Positions 43,320 through 52,623 of a DNA stretch of 64,000 nt are shown one piece after another (the first letter of the stretch is position 1; each line of letters begins with the position of its first letter). The DNA comes from Acidimicrobiaceae bacterium (lineage in GTDB: Bacteria; Actinomycetota; Acidimicrobiia; Acidimicrobiales; RAAP-2). The notes beneath the pieces were generated by a model. The model was not told the DNA's origin, did no database searches, and saw only the letters and a list, made by a program, of their open reading frames with translations. The stretch covers positions 185,358 through 249,357 of the forward strand of contig PKXJ01000032.1 in the NCBI GenBank assembly GCA_003132305.1, given 5' to 3'. Made by a program: the position numbers and the translations under genes.

Positions 43320-44569
43320 GAGCGGAACCGCGCGTCACGGTAGACGGGCGTCAGCTCCACCCATTTGAGATGGTTCCGCGCGTCGAGGCCCAACGCGCGT
43401 CCCTCTCGCCCCTGGGCCAGCTCACTCATCGTGACGCGATCTCGCTCCACCCAGCTGGTCGAATGCCCGAGGGTTCGACCCCTCGAGTCGCGTTGCACGC
43501 TAGGAGAAGACGTCAACTCACGCCCCGCCAGGTGCCGGAGCATTTCGAGCGTGGTGCGGTCGGCGATCCCGGGCAGAACCAGGGTCGTTGGAAAGAGGGA
43601 GAGGAAGCCCTCCGCCGAAGCTCCCCATCGACTGCGGGCTTGGCTGAGGTCTTGCAGGCACGCGAGGGTCAGGACCCCCTGGCCCCCGCCCTCGGACACG
43701 ATGCTCGCGAGACGCGGTAGCGGAGCGACGTTCGCGAGTTCGTCGAGGGCGAGCAAGAGCCGAGCCCCTTCGTGGTGGCGATCGTAGGTCGCGTGCACGA
43801 GCTCTTCCACGAGACCAACCACGAGCGGTATGGTCACGGCTTGATGTCGACTGGGTGCCACGACGTGCAGTTGGTGCGGGCCCCTTAAGAACTCGTCGAC
43901 GTCGAGCGGCGCTTCTCGGGCCGAAGCGCGAGCGGCCTCGGTGCGCACGCCCGCGAAAAGCCCGGCGGTCGTGGACCAGATACTCGATCGTTCACGCTCT
44001 TCGGTGGCTAAAACGCCTCGAAGCAACGTTACGGCTGGATGACGATCTCCGTGACGTTCGCTCAGTTCGTGAAGGAGATCGTCACACTTTCTTTCGTCGA
44101 CACGAGAGGCGAGTTGGCCGAGCGACTCGTGTCGAAGCGCGCTCGCGTGCATCAGCGGCGCGACGAGAGCACCCGCTCGTTCGCTCCAGTGGTCGTCGCC
44201 GCGATCACCTCGACCACGTCGCGCGACGTCCAGCAAGCTCCGAGAAGCCAAAACTGCGCCGTCCCAAGATAAGGATTGTCTTAAAGGTGAATATCCAACG
44301 CGATGCACTCCCGGTGGTGTAACGACCGTTCCCGACGGATCAAAGAGAAGTGTCACGCCGTCGTGACGTGTTCGCGCCATGAGTGTGAGCACGTCACTCT
44401 TCGTCGACGTAATGACGCATGAATCCGATGTCATCAGGAGATTTGGAACAATGATTGACGTTGTCTTTCCACTTCGCGTTGGACCTAACACGAGTGCGGA
44501 ACGTTCGCGACCACTCATCGCGTCGCCGTTTGTACCGCGTCCTAAGTAGACGCCGGAGTCAGATAGCAC
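43271..44569 (-). CDS. VirD4/TraG-like DNA-transfer coupling ATPase
   Basis: About 432 residues from GTG 44569. Walker A VLGPTRSGKTTSIIVPN, LFDPSGTV, a central all-alpha region, Walker B LLLALDELANVAPLP and LACLQDLSQARSRWG are coupling-protein features. No membrane helix is seen, unlike VirD4. The start is uncertain: in-frame GTGs also lie at 44662, 44671, 44722 and 44740, and none has a clear ribosome site. The track's extension to 45106 is only the antisense of the H1-like gene. The 5' half has more A/T-ending codons than neighbours. It pairs with the relaxase. Confidence 0.8.
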   Translation of the reverse strand: MLSDSGVYLGRGTNGDAMSGRERSALVLGPTRSGKTTSIIVPNLLMTSDSCVITSTKSDVLTLMARTRHDGVTLLFDPSGTVVTPPGVHRVGYSPLRQSLSWDGAVLASRSLLDVARRGRGDRGDDHWSERAGALVAPLMHASALRHESLGQLASRVDERKCDDLLHELSERHGDRHPAVTLLRGVLATEERERSSIWSTTAGLFAGVRTEAARASAREAPLDVDEFLRGPHQLHVVAPSRHQAVTIPLVVGLVEELVHATYDRHHEGARLLLALDELANVAPLPRLASIVSEGGGQGVLTLACLQDLSQARSRWGASAEGFLSLFPTTLVLPGIADRTTLEMLRHLAGRELTSSPSVQRDSRGRTLGHSTSWVERDRVTMSELAQGREGRALGLDARNHLKWVELTPVYRDARFRSYLERPSRERTTSRDR

Positions 44570-44864
44570 GTTGTACCATCGGTCGAAATAAATCTCGAAA
44601 TACTTGACATTGGTGTGAATAACGACTGGACTTTTAGATGTCCTTCTGCGGAGGAGGTACACGTTGTTCACTACGTTGCTTGCAACGTTACGAAGAGCGC
44701 TTCTTCGCGTAGGACCGTGCACTGCGATCAGTCGCCGCACAGCCGGGAGGTTGGGTGGTACATGGCCGAGTTCATGAGATATCAATGCGGTGCCTGAAGT
44801 GAGTACACCAGTACGGTGCCTCGAGGTCCCAATTTGAATCAACGTTGAGTCCCAAGGAGGGAAT
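44570..44864. other. AT-richer patch between the coupling ATPase and the H1-like gene
   Basis: 295 nt whose base composition is visibly richer in A/T than the rest. It holds TTGACA (44604-44609, plus strand), a 7-bp palindrome and the possible upstream starts of the coupling gene. The plus-strand frame 44615-44797 looks like a shadow. It must contain the promoter of the H1-like gene. Confidence 0.5.
44673..44688. repeat. Palindrome ACGTTGC-TT-GCAACGT
   Basis: A perfect 7-bp inverted repeat with a 2-nt centre in the AT-richer patch beside the relaxase/coupling genes. It could be a protein-binding or nick-region site, or chance. Confidence 0.4.
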
Positions 44865-45125
44865 GTGGCACCAGCCGCGAAGAAGAGGGCTGCAGCCAAA
44901 AAGGCTCCAGCCAAGAAGCGTCCTGCAGCGAAGAAGGCCGCGAAGAAGCGTCCTGCTGCGAAGAAGGCCGCGAAGAAGCGTCCAGCCGCGAAGAAGGCCG
45001 CGAAGAAGCGTCCTGCGAAGAAGGCTGCGAAGAAGCGTCCTGCTGCGAAGAAGGCCGCGAAGAAGCGCCCTGCGAAGAAGGCTGCGAAGAAGCGTGCTCC
45101 AGCCAAGAGGGCCGCAAAGAAGTAG
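44865..45125 (+). CDS. Histone H1-like AKKRPA-repeat basic protein
   Basis: 86 residues, almost entirely A, K, R and P: MAPAAKKRAAAKKAPAKKRPAAKK and then about seven AAKKRPAAKK-type repeats. There is no globular domain. It resembles the basic tails of actinobacterial HupB and eukaryotic H1 and should bind DNA or RNA non-specifically in the nucleoid. GTG start with a strong AAGGAGG. A strong hairpin follows. Its antisense strand is open for its whole length, which caused a false ORF extension. Confidence 0.85.
   Translation: MAPAAKKRAAAKKAPAKKRPAAKKAAKKRPAAKKAAKKRPAAKKAAKKRPAKKAAKKRPAAKKAAKKRPAKKAAKKRAPAKRAAKK
44881..45118 (+). repeat. Tandem codon repeats encoding AAKKRPAAKK units
   Basis: Near-identical 27-30-nt units such as GCGAAGAAGGCCGCGAAGAAG recur across the H1-like gene. 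Copy number is likely to vary between strains by slippage or recombination. Confidence 0.8.
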
Positions 45126-45149
45126 TCGATTCTCCACGGAGAATCTGTT

Positions 45150-45177
45150 CTCGAGGGGGCCGCAAGGCCCCCTCGAG
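45150..45177 (+). terminator. Strong hairpin after the H1-like gene
   Basis: CTCGAGGGGGCC-GCAA-GGCCCCCTCGAG, a perfect 12-bp stem with a GNRA-like loop, 24 nt after the H1-like stop. There is no T-run. Being symmetric, it could also act on the convergent cofC transcript. Confidence 0.75.
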
Positions 45178-45183
45178 TGCTGT

Positions 45184-45729
45184 CTAGGCGGTGTCGAGAT
45201 CGTTTGGTTCGTCGACGTCGAAGCGCCAGGGGCTCGTGGTGACGACGCGGTAGCTGGCGTCGACGCGTTTCGCCTCAGCGACGTGACGGCCTAGGGAGTC
45301 ACTCCCGTAGGCGAAGTGAAAGTCGAGTCCCGTAGGGATGACCAAAACGTTGGTTCCTTCTTCGTGATGATCGGCAAAGAGAGTGATGCCCGGCTCGAAC
45401 GCGAAGGTGCCGAGTCCTTCGGGAAAACGCAGGTCGCCGTGGACGATGATGAGTTGATCGAAGCGGCCTCTCAGCCCCTCGTAGACGCCCTGTACGGCTT
45501 CGTTGAGGTTCGAAGCCGTGGACGTCCATACTTCGGCGCCCATCGACGTGGCGAAGCGCGCGACGTCGGGGTCTTCACTCGCGACGATGACGGTGCGCGG
45601 CTGAGAACTGATGAGAACACCTCGAGCGAGATCTTGGGCGAAGCGCGCGACGTCGAGGTCAGTGCCCTGGCGAAGTCGTTCCTTAGCTCGGTCAAAGCGT
45701 TTGAGGGGAACGACGATGGCCTCAGTCAT
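45184..45729 (-). CDS. cofC: 2-phospho-L-lactate/phosphoenolpyruvate guanylyltransferase
   Basis: 181 residues. AIVVPLKRFDRAKERLRQG is the nucleotide site of CofC/FbiD, with VIVASEDPDVARFA, IIVHGDLRFPEG and DVDEPNDLDTA. It activates phospholactate or PEP for coenzyme F420 synthesis, implying an F420-using actinobacterium. ATG 45729 has TAACAT 8 nt upstream. Divergent from rnhB with 44 nt between starts. Confidence 0.88.
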   Translation of the reverse strand: MTEAIVVPLKRFDRAKERLRQGTDLDVARFAQDLARGVLISSQPRTVIVASEDPDVARFATSMGAEVWTSTASNLNEAVQGVYEGLRGRFDQLIIVHGDLRFPEGLGTFAFEPGITLFADHHEEGTNVLVIPTGLDFHFAYGSDSLGRHVAEAKRVDASYRVVTTSPWRFDVDEPNDLDTA

Positions 45730-45737
45730 AGAGATGC

Positions 45738-45743
45738 ATGTTA
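45738..45743 (-). promoter_or_regulatory. -10 element of cofC
   Basis: TAACAT on the minus strand, 8 nt before the ATG. Confidence 0.45.
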
Positions 45744-45760
45744 CGTGGCGAGGAGCTCAG

Positions 45761-45766
45761 TACCGT
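45761..45766 (+). promoter_or_regulatory. -10 element of rnhB (leaderless)
   Basis: TACCGT, 7 nt before the GTG at 45774; 17 bp from the divergent cofC -10. Confidence 0.45.
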
Positions 45767-45773
45767 TGGTTAG

Positions 45774-46460
45774 GTGAAGGCCCCGCCCCTCGATCTCCTC
45801 GAGTACGAACGAGCGCTACTCGATCGAGGTGAAGTCGTCGTGGGCATCGATGAGGTCGGACGGGGAGCGCTCGCCGGACCCCTGACCGTGGGTGCCGTCG
45901 TGATAAAAGAAGTGCTTGCGCCGCCAGAAGGGCTCAACGACTCCAAGCTCTTAACGCCCGCGCAACGTACGTCACTCGTGGGTCCGCTCTCACGTTGGGC
46001 CTTCGAGTGGTCGCTCGGTTCCGTGAGTGCCTTTGAGATTGACGAGTGGGGACTGCGCCTCGCGCTGGCGGTGGCGGCGACTCGTGCACTCAACGCTCTC
46101 ACGTCGTCGCCAACGCACGCACTCATCGACGGGTCGATCAACCTCCTTCACAGCCCTTTGCACGTGCGTTTCGGGGCCAGTACGCCACCACCGCTTTGCT
46201 ATGGCGCGCTACGGGTGACGACCATCGTGAAGGGCGACCAGCGATGCGCCACCATCGCTGCCGCGTCGGTACTGGCGAAGGTGCATCGCGACGCACTCAT
46301 GGTTTCCCTGCACGAGGAGTTCCACGAGTACCAGTGGGCCCGCAACAAGGGCTACGGAGCTCCCGAGCACCTGGAAGCCCTGCGGCGGCGCGGCGCCAGT
46401 GAGCACCATCGAAAGTCGTGGAATCTGCCCAAAGTCACCCCGGCCCACGGAGCGACGTAG
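45774..46460 (+). CDS. rnhB: Ribonuclease HII
   Basis: 228 residues. VVGIDEVGRGALAGPLTVGAV is the DEGRG-type active site; ALIDGSINLL carries the third acid, and AAASVLAKVHRDALM the last conserved segment. It removes ribonucleotides from DNA. Start GTG 45774 supported by the TACCGT -10. It precedes the oligopeptide ATPase gene, which has its own promoter. Confidence 0.95.
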   Translation: MKAPPLDLLEYERALLDRGEVVVGIDEVGRGALAGPLTVGAVVIKEVLAPPEGLNDSKLLTPAQRTSLVGPLSRWAFEWSLGSVSAFEIDEWGLRLALAVAATRALNALTSSPTHALIDGSINLLHSPLHVRFGASTPPPLCYGALRVTTIVKGDQRCATIAAASVLAKVHRDALMVSLHEEFHEYQWARNKGYGAPEHLEALRRRGASEHHRKSWNLPKVTPAHGAT

Positions 46461-46507
46461 GCGCGAAAGATTGGGGACGGTGAATCGGCGAATTCCGGCC
46501 AAAAGAC

Positions 46508-46513
46508 TAGGAT
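46508..46513 (+). promoter_or_regulatory. -10 element of the fused oligopeptide ATPase gene
   Basis: TAGGAT, 9 nt before the ATG at 46523. Confidence 0.5.
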
Positions 46514-46522
46514 TGTGCAGTT

Positions 46523-48559
<2,037 letters not shown>

Positions 48560-48568
48560 AAAGCTCCG

Positions 48569-48595
48569 CCTCCAACCCCTCGCGAGGGATGGAGG
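48569..48595. terminator. Bidirectional hairpin between convergent opp units
   Basis: CCTCCAACCCCTCGCGAGGGATGGAGG folds into an interrupted stem and lies in the 36-nt gap between the two stops. It probably ends both transcripts. Confidence 0.65.
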
Positions 48596-49516
48596 TTAGC
48601 GCTCGAGGAGGCGAACCTCAAAGGCGTCACGCAGGGCGTCGCCGATGTAGTTGATTGAGACGATCACGAGAATGAAGATCGCGCCGAGGGGGTAGACCTC
48701 CCACCAGTAGCCGTTCTGCAGCTGTGCGGCGCCGTATTGCAGCATCGTGCCCCAGTCGGTCTGCGGGGCACGGATGCCGAGTCCCAGGAACCCCAGCGCC
48801 GACAGGGCGAGGATGGCGTCCGCCACCGAGAAGGTCGCGACCGTGACGATGTTGCTGATGGAGTTGGGAAAGACGTGGCGACGGATAATGTGCCACTTAC
48901 TCGCCCCCATGGAGGTAGCGGCCTGCGAGTACTCAAGTTTTCGAATCAATAGCGCGTCACCGCGGATAATGCGGGCGTTGCCAAACCAGCCGGTGACGCC
49001 CACGACGATGATGAGAAAAGGTGTGCTGCGCCCAAAGATCGTGATGAGCGTGATGAGCAAGAAGTAGAAGGGGATCGAAAGCATCGCGTCGATGATTCGC
49101 ATCATGACGGTGTCCGTGATGCCGCCGATGAAGCCCGCGACCATACCGTAAATCGTGCCGACGACGATGGTGATGAAGCCCGCGAGGAATCCCAGCGTCA
49201 TCGAGTACTCACCGCCGTAGAAGATGCGACCGAGCTCGTCGAACCCCGAGCTCTCGGTGCCGAGCCAGTGGTGAATCGAGGGACGTGCGTTCCACGTCGT
49301 GCCGAAGGTCAGCGCCTGGTTGGTCTGATTGCCGGGAACGACGTGCGGCACGATGTAGCACGCCGCCGTTATCAACACCAGGTAGACCAGCGACACCACG
49401 GCCAACTTGTTGTGAGCGAAGATTCTCATTCGCTGGCGCCACACGGGCGTTGGGTTGTCGCCGCTCTGCTGAACGACCACCGGTTCGCTAATCACTGGAT
49501 CGCTGGTTAAGGTCAT
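48596..49516 (-). CDS. Oligopeptide ABC transporter permease (OppC/DppC-like)
   Basis: 306 residues. N-terminal OppC_N helix (AVVSLVYLVLITAACYIVPHVV), five further helices, and the EAA-type loop GASKWHIIRRHVFPNSISNIVTV that docks on the ATPase. Overlaps oppB by ATGA. Third gene of the substrate-binding protein/permease unit. Confidence 0.92.
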   Translation of the reverse strand: MTLTSDPVISEPVVVQQSGDNPTPVWRQRMRIFAHNKLAVVSLVYLVLITAACYIVPHVVPGNQTNQALTFGTTWNARPSIHHWLGTESSGFDELGRIFYGGEYSMTLGFLAGFITIVVGTIYGMVAGFIGGITDTVMMRIIDAMLSIPFYFLLITLITIFGRSTPFLIIVVGVTGWFGNARIIRGDALLIRKLEYSQAATSMGASKWHIIRRHVFPNSISNIVTVATFSVADAILALSALGFLGLGIRAPQTDWGTMLQYGAAQLQNGYWWEVYPLGAIFILVIVSINYIGDALRDAFEVRLLER

Positions 49517-50484
49517 CGTCCGGTTCCCTCTACACGAATTCGGGGGTTCACTACGCCGAGCATGATGTCGGCGATGAGGTTTCCCGCGAGCGTCAGAATT
49601 GAGACCAGCAACGTGATGCCCAAGATGACGGGTATGTCGAGGTTGATCGCCGCGGCGACGGTTTGAATGCCGAGGCCGCCGTAGTTAAAGACCGTCTCCA
49701 CGATGAGTGCGCCACCTAACAGGCCCGGAATCGAGAGGCCGAGGATCACGACGATAGGACCAAGGGCGTTGCGAAAAGCGTGGCGCACGAGTGTTTGCGT
49801 CGTGGAGCAGCCCTTCGCCCTGGCCGTTCGCATGTAGTCCTGGACGAGAACTTCCAGTACCGCGCCGCGCATGAATCGACTGAGGAAGGCCAGCGACAAC
49901 AGGGTCAGACAGCCGACGGGAAGGATGAATCCTACGGGATTGGTAAATATTGCCCACGGCGCGACGCCGGCGGGCGGTTGACTCGGCAGGTGGGGCCAGT
50001 GGAAGCTGAATAGGTCAAGGGCCAACTGGCAGAGGAGAAACGAAGGAACGCCGTAAAGAACAAAGGCGACGCCCGTCGCCGAGTAGTCGAACGAGGTATT
50101 GCGCTTCTGAGCTTGGGCTACGCCAATGGGAATGGCGATAATGGTCGTCAAGAGCAGCGACGAGAGCGCCAGCCAGATCGTGCGCGGTACGTAGAGCGAA
50201 ATGATCTGCCAGACGGACATGTTCTGTTTGTACGAGTGACCCAAATTGAAGTGGAAAAAGATCTGAGTGATGTAGGTCCAGAAGCGCACGAAGTAGGGGT
50301 GATTCATGCCGTGTTCGATTCCCCAGAGCCGGACGTTGCCCGGTGTCGCGTGCGTGCCCAGCACCGTGTAGGCCGGGCCGTAAATACCGTGCGCTTGAAA
50401 ATAGGGGAGTGTAAAGGTCACCAACAAGACGATGAGCAGAACGATGAACGACTGCACGATTCGCCTAATTATGTAGGTAAACAC
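49513..50484 (-). CDS. Oligopeptide ABC transporter permease (OppB/DppB-like)
   Basis: 323 residues. MFTYIIRRIVQSFIVLLIVLLVTF is the first helix, and RTARAKGCSTTQTLVRHAFRNAL the cytoplasmic coupling loop. About six membrane helices. GTG or ATG start at 50484 within a short leader downstream of a terminator-like hairpin. Coupled to oppC by ATGA. Confidence 0.92.
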   Translation of the reverse strand: MFTYIIRRIVQSFIVLLIVLLVTFTLPYFQAHGIYGPAYTVLGTHATPGNVRLWGIEHGMNHPYFVRFWTYITQIFFHFNLGHSYKQNMSVWQIISLYVPRTIWLALSSLLLTTIIAIPIGVAQAQKRNTSFDYSATGVAFVLYGVPSFLLCQLALDLFSFHWPHLPSQPPAGVAPWAIFTNPVGFILPVGCLTLLSLAFLSRFMRGAVLEVLVQDYMRTARAKGCSTTQTLVRHAFRNALGPIVVILGLSIPGLLGGALIVETVFNYGGLGIQTVAAAINLDIPVILGITLLVSILTLAGNLIADIMLGVVNPRIRVEGTGR

Positions 50485-50549
50485 GCGGAAAGTCTATCAG
50501 TGGTCGTACCGGCGTTGGGTTGCAGATAGCCGCGACGGAGCGTAGATAC

Positions 50550-50579
50550 AACGAGGCCCCCCTTGCGGGGGGCCTCGTT
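50550..50579 (-). terminator. Hairpin between the substrate-binding protein and permease genes
   Basis: AACGAGGCCCCCC-TTGC-GGGGGGCCTCGTT, a perfect 13-bp stem 34 nt after the binding-protein stop. It probably lets more binding protein than permease be made by partial termination or by protecting the upstream RNA. Confidence 0.75.
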
Positions 50580-50613
50580 GTTAACGACTAGAGAGTCGCT
50601 TCCAATACTTGCT

Positions 50614-52428
50614 TTAGTAGTGGAAATACTCCGGCATGAAGTTGCCTAGTGGGTTTGGCGTCATGCCGATGGTGCTCTTCAACGTCTTGATAATTTCACC
50701 GGCCCCATTCGCCTGCGGCTGGTACAGCACCGGCAGGTTCTTGGCCGCGTAACTGGCGAACGCTGTCAACTTCGCGGTACCAAAGGTGGTGCCGTTGATC
50801 AACGTGGTCATCGCGGTGCTGTTGTAGCTGCCGACGTTGAATCCACCCTTAGGCGTGAACAGCGTCTCGCCCGATGGGTAGTAGTCAGGCGCGTACGTCC
50901 AGCCACCGCCCCACGAGCAGATCTCGTAACCAGCCGCGCTGTTGCAGTCGGCAATGACGTTGTTGAACGTGTCCTCGGAGGTGGCGAACTTGATACCAAT
51001 CGAGTTCCAGTTAGCGACCTCGGCGTTAAACGTGTCGTCCAAGGCCGGTGAACCGCTGGCCCACACAATCTTGAAGTTCAACGTGTAGCCCTGGGCGATG
51101 TCGGCGCCGCACTGCGTGGCACCGGTTCCCGGGGACGTACAAGCCATGACGCCGCCCGTTTCAGTCCAACCGTGCGAGGTGAGAAGCGCCTTCGCGTTGG
51201 CGATGCTGAAGGGATACGGGTTCGGCACGGCTCCACTAACGGACGAGGGCGTGTTGGGAGGCAGCGGGCTGTAAATCGGGAACCCGTAGCCCTTGTCCAC
51301 GTTGGTGATAATGCCCTGTTGGTCGACGGCCGTCTGGAGCGCCTGGCGGATGTACAGCTGGTTAATCGCCGCGAACTTCGGGTCGTTGGTACTGAAGTTG
51401 AACGGTGCGTAGTTGAAGTTCCACAGTGAACCGGTCGTGATGTTGTAGCGACTCGCGAGCTGGCCCCAGTTCGGGCCAGCTTTTCCAGGCGAGGGTGCTG
51501 GCGCCGTCAGAATCGTCGGGTCGACAAAGCCAAGGTCAATCGCGCCGGCCTGCAGCTGGTTCTCTTCGGCTTGGGTCGAGGTGAAAGCAACTTCCTTGAC
51601 AACACTGACCTGCGCCTTCTGAGGGCCGGAGTACTTGGTGTTCGGGTGGAACGTCGCGTTGCCGAGGCTGTCAAAGGCGGTCAACTTCCAGGGACCGTCA
51701 ACACCGCTCTGCCACATTGCGTTGGTGTACGTGCTCGTCTTAGACGACTGAGCGTCGAGGTAGGTTTCAACGGCCTTACACGCAGCGTCGGTCGACTTGG
51801 CACCGTAGTGGCCCGTCGCGCAGGTGGCGTGAGCAGAAGAAGCTGTCCGGTCCCACGTGTTGGGCATTGGGGTGATCTCTGACAAGTAGTTGTAGAGAAT
51901 CCAGCCGGGGTTCACCGAGGTCTTGAAGTTGATCACGACGGTGTTACCAGAGCCGTGAGCGCTCGTTACCTGGTCAGGAATACCGTAGCCACCGTTGTAG
52001 CCGCAGTACGCCGTGGGGTCGGCCTTGTACATGTTCAAGAAGAACATGACCGACTCGGCGTTCACGACCTGGCCGTCGGCGAACTTCCAGCCCTTCATTT
52101 TGACGGTAATGGTCTTGTTTCCGTGGCTATAGGCCGGTGGGTTACCGGCCGAGAGCTTCGGGACTTCGGCACTAGAACCGCCGAGACCGAACCAATACAG
52201 TGGGCGGTACATCATTGTTTGAAACTGGTTGATGTTGTCCACGGAAAAGAACTGGCAACCCATGTACGGGAAGATGTAGTTCGGGTTGGCGCCCGGCCCT
52301 TCCGCAAAGGTAATAGTTCCCGATGGCGCGGCAGCGCCACTGATGGTCGGAGCAATGAGACCTACTGACAACGAACTGGCTACCGCGCCAATTGTTATCG
52401 CAAGTCGAAGTTTGCGCCCAAGTTGCAT
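50614..52428 (-). CDS. Extracellular oligopeptide-binding protein (SBP family 5)
   Basis: 604 residues from ATG 52428. The N-terminus MQLGRKLRLAITIGAVASSLSVGLIAPTISGAAA is a Sec signal peptide with an AxA-like site and no lipobox Cys, so it is not a typical lipoprotein. Mature features of family 5: TITFAEGPGANPNYIFPYM, WKFADGQVVNAESVMFFLNMYK, LQTAVDQQGI. GGGAGG precedes the ATG. The track's 36 extra codons cover the leader. Feeds the oppB-oppC permeases. Confidence 0.92.
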   Translation of the reverse strand: MQLGRKLRLAITIGAVASSLSVGLIAPTISGAAAPSGTITFAEGPGANPNYIFPYMGCQFFSVDNINQFQTMMYRPLYWFGLGGSSAEVPKLSAGNPPAYSHGNKTITVKMKGWKFADGQVVNAESVMFFLNMYKADPTAYCGYNGGYGIPDQVTSAHGSGNTVVINFKTSVNPGWILYNYLSEITPMPNTWDRTASSAHATCATGHYGAKSTDAACKAVETYLDAQSSKTSTYTNAMWQSGVDGPWKLTAFDSLGNATFHPNTKYSGPQKAQVSVVKEVAFTSTQAEENQLQAGAIDLGFVDPTILTAPAPSPGKAGPNWGQLASRYNITTGSLWNFNYAPFNFSTNDPKFAAINQLYIRQALQTAVDQQGIITNVDKGYGFPIYSPLPPNTPSSVSGAVPNPYPFSIANAKALLTSHGWTETGGVMACTSPGTGATQCGADIAQGYTLNFKIVWASGSPALDDTFNAEVANWNSIGIKFATSEDTFNNVIADCNSAAGYEICSWGGGWTYAPDYYPSGETLFTPKGGFNVGSYNSTAMTTLINGTTFGTAKLTAFASYAAKNLPVLYQPQANGAGEIIKTLKSTIGMTPNPLGNFMPEYFHY

Positions 52429-52623
52429 ATTGAATTGCCTCCCAGTGTCCCCGAAGTGGACACAATTATTTTGCTTACCCATCACTGATGGACTCAGCGC
52501 AACTGTACTGGAGGGTTTAGGGGTCAACAAGTTCACCCCAGTGCATTATTTTGCAGAAAATTTGGTGAGTTTGGGTCCAAACGACCTACCTCAGACGAAA
52601 CCCCTTATTTTTCTTCGTTTTTC
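52429..52623. other. Leader and promoter region of the oligopeptide-binding protein
   Basis: 195 nt, AT-richer than its surroundings. On the minus strand TTGACC and TACAGT lie 14 nt apart, a possible promoter with short spacing. The leader has a TGTCC/GGACA hairpin just before the GGGAGG site. GTTTGG-GT-CCAAAC (52569-52582) may terminate the epimerase transcript. Confidence 0.45.
52569..52582 (-). terminator. Small palindrome downstream of the epimerase gene
   Basis: GTTTGG-GT-CCAAAC with CAAATTTT downstream on the minus strand. A weak candidate terminator. Confidence 0.3.

Noticed and set aside
44615-44797. 60-residue plus-strand ORF in the AT-richer patch.
   Set aside because: GTG start without SD, no recognisable motif, and it is antisense to possible 5' coding sequence of the coupling gene.
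44866-45106. The 611-residue ORF 43271-45106 begins with a repetitive RFFAAFFAAG segment that looks like a membrane anchor.
   Set aside because: It is the exact antisense of the AKKRPA repeats of the H1-like gene, which has a strong SD; the coupling gene must start downstream on its strand.
44865-45125. CRISPR-like array from the regular repeats.
   Set aside because: The repeats are in-frame codons for lysine/alanine/proline without unique spacers.
42243-45125. Complete integrative conjugative element.
   Set aside because: No integrase, att repeats, VirB4-like ATPase or replication gene is seen; only a relaxase and coupling ATPase are present.
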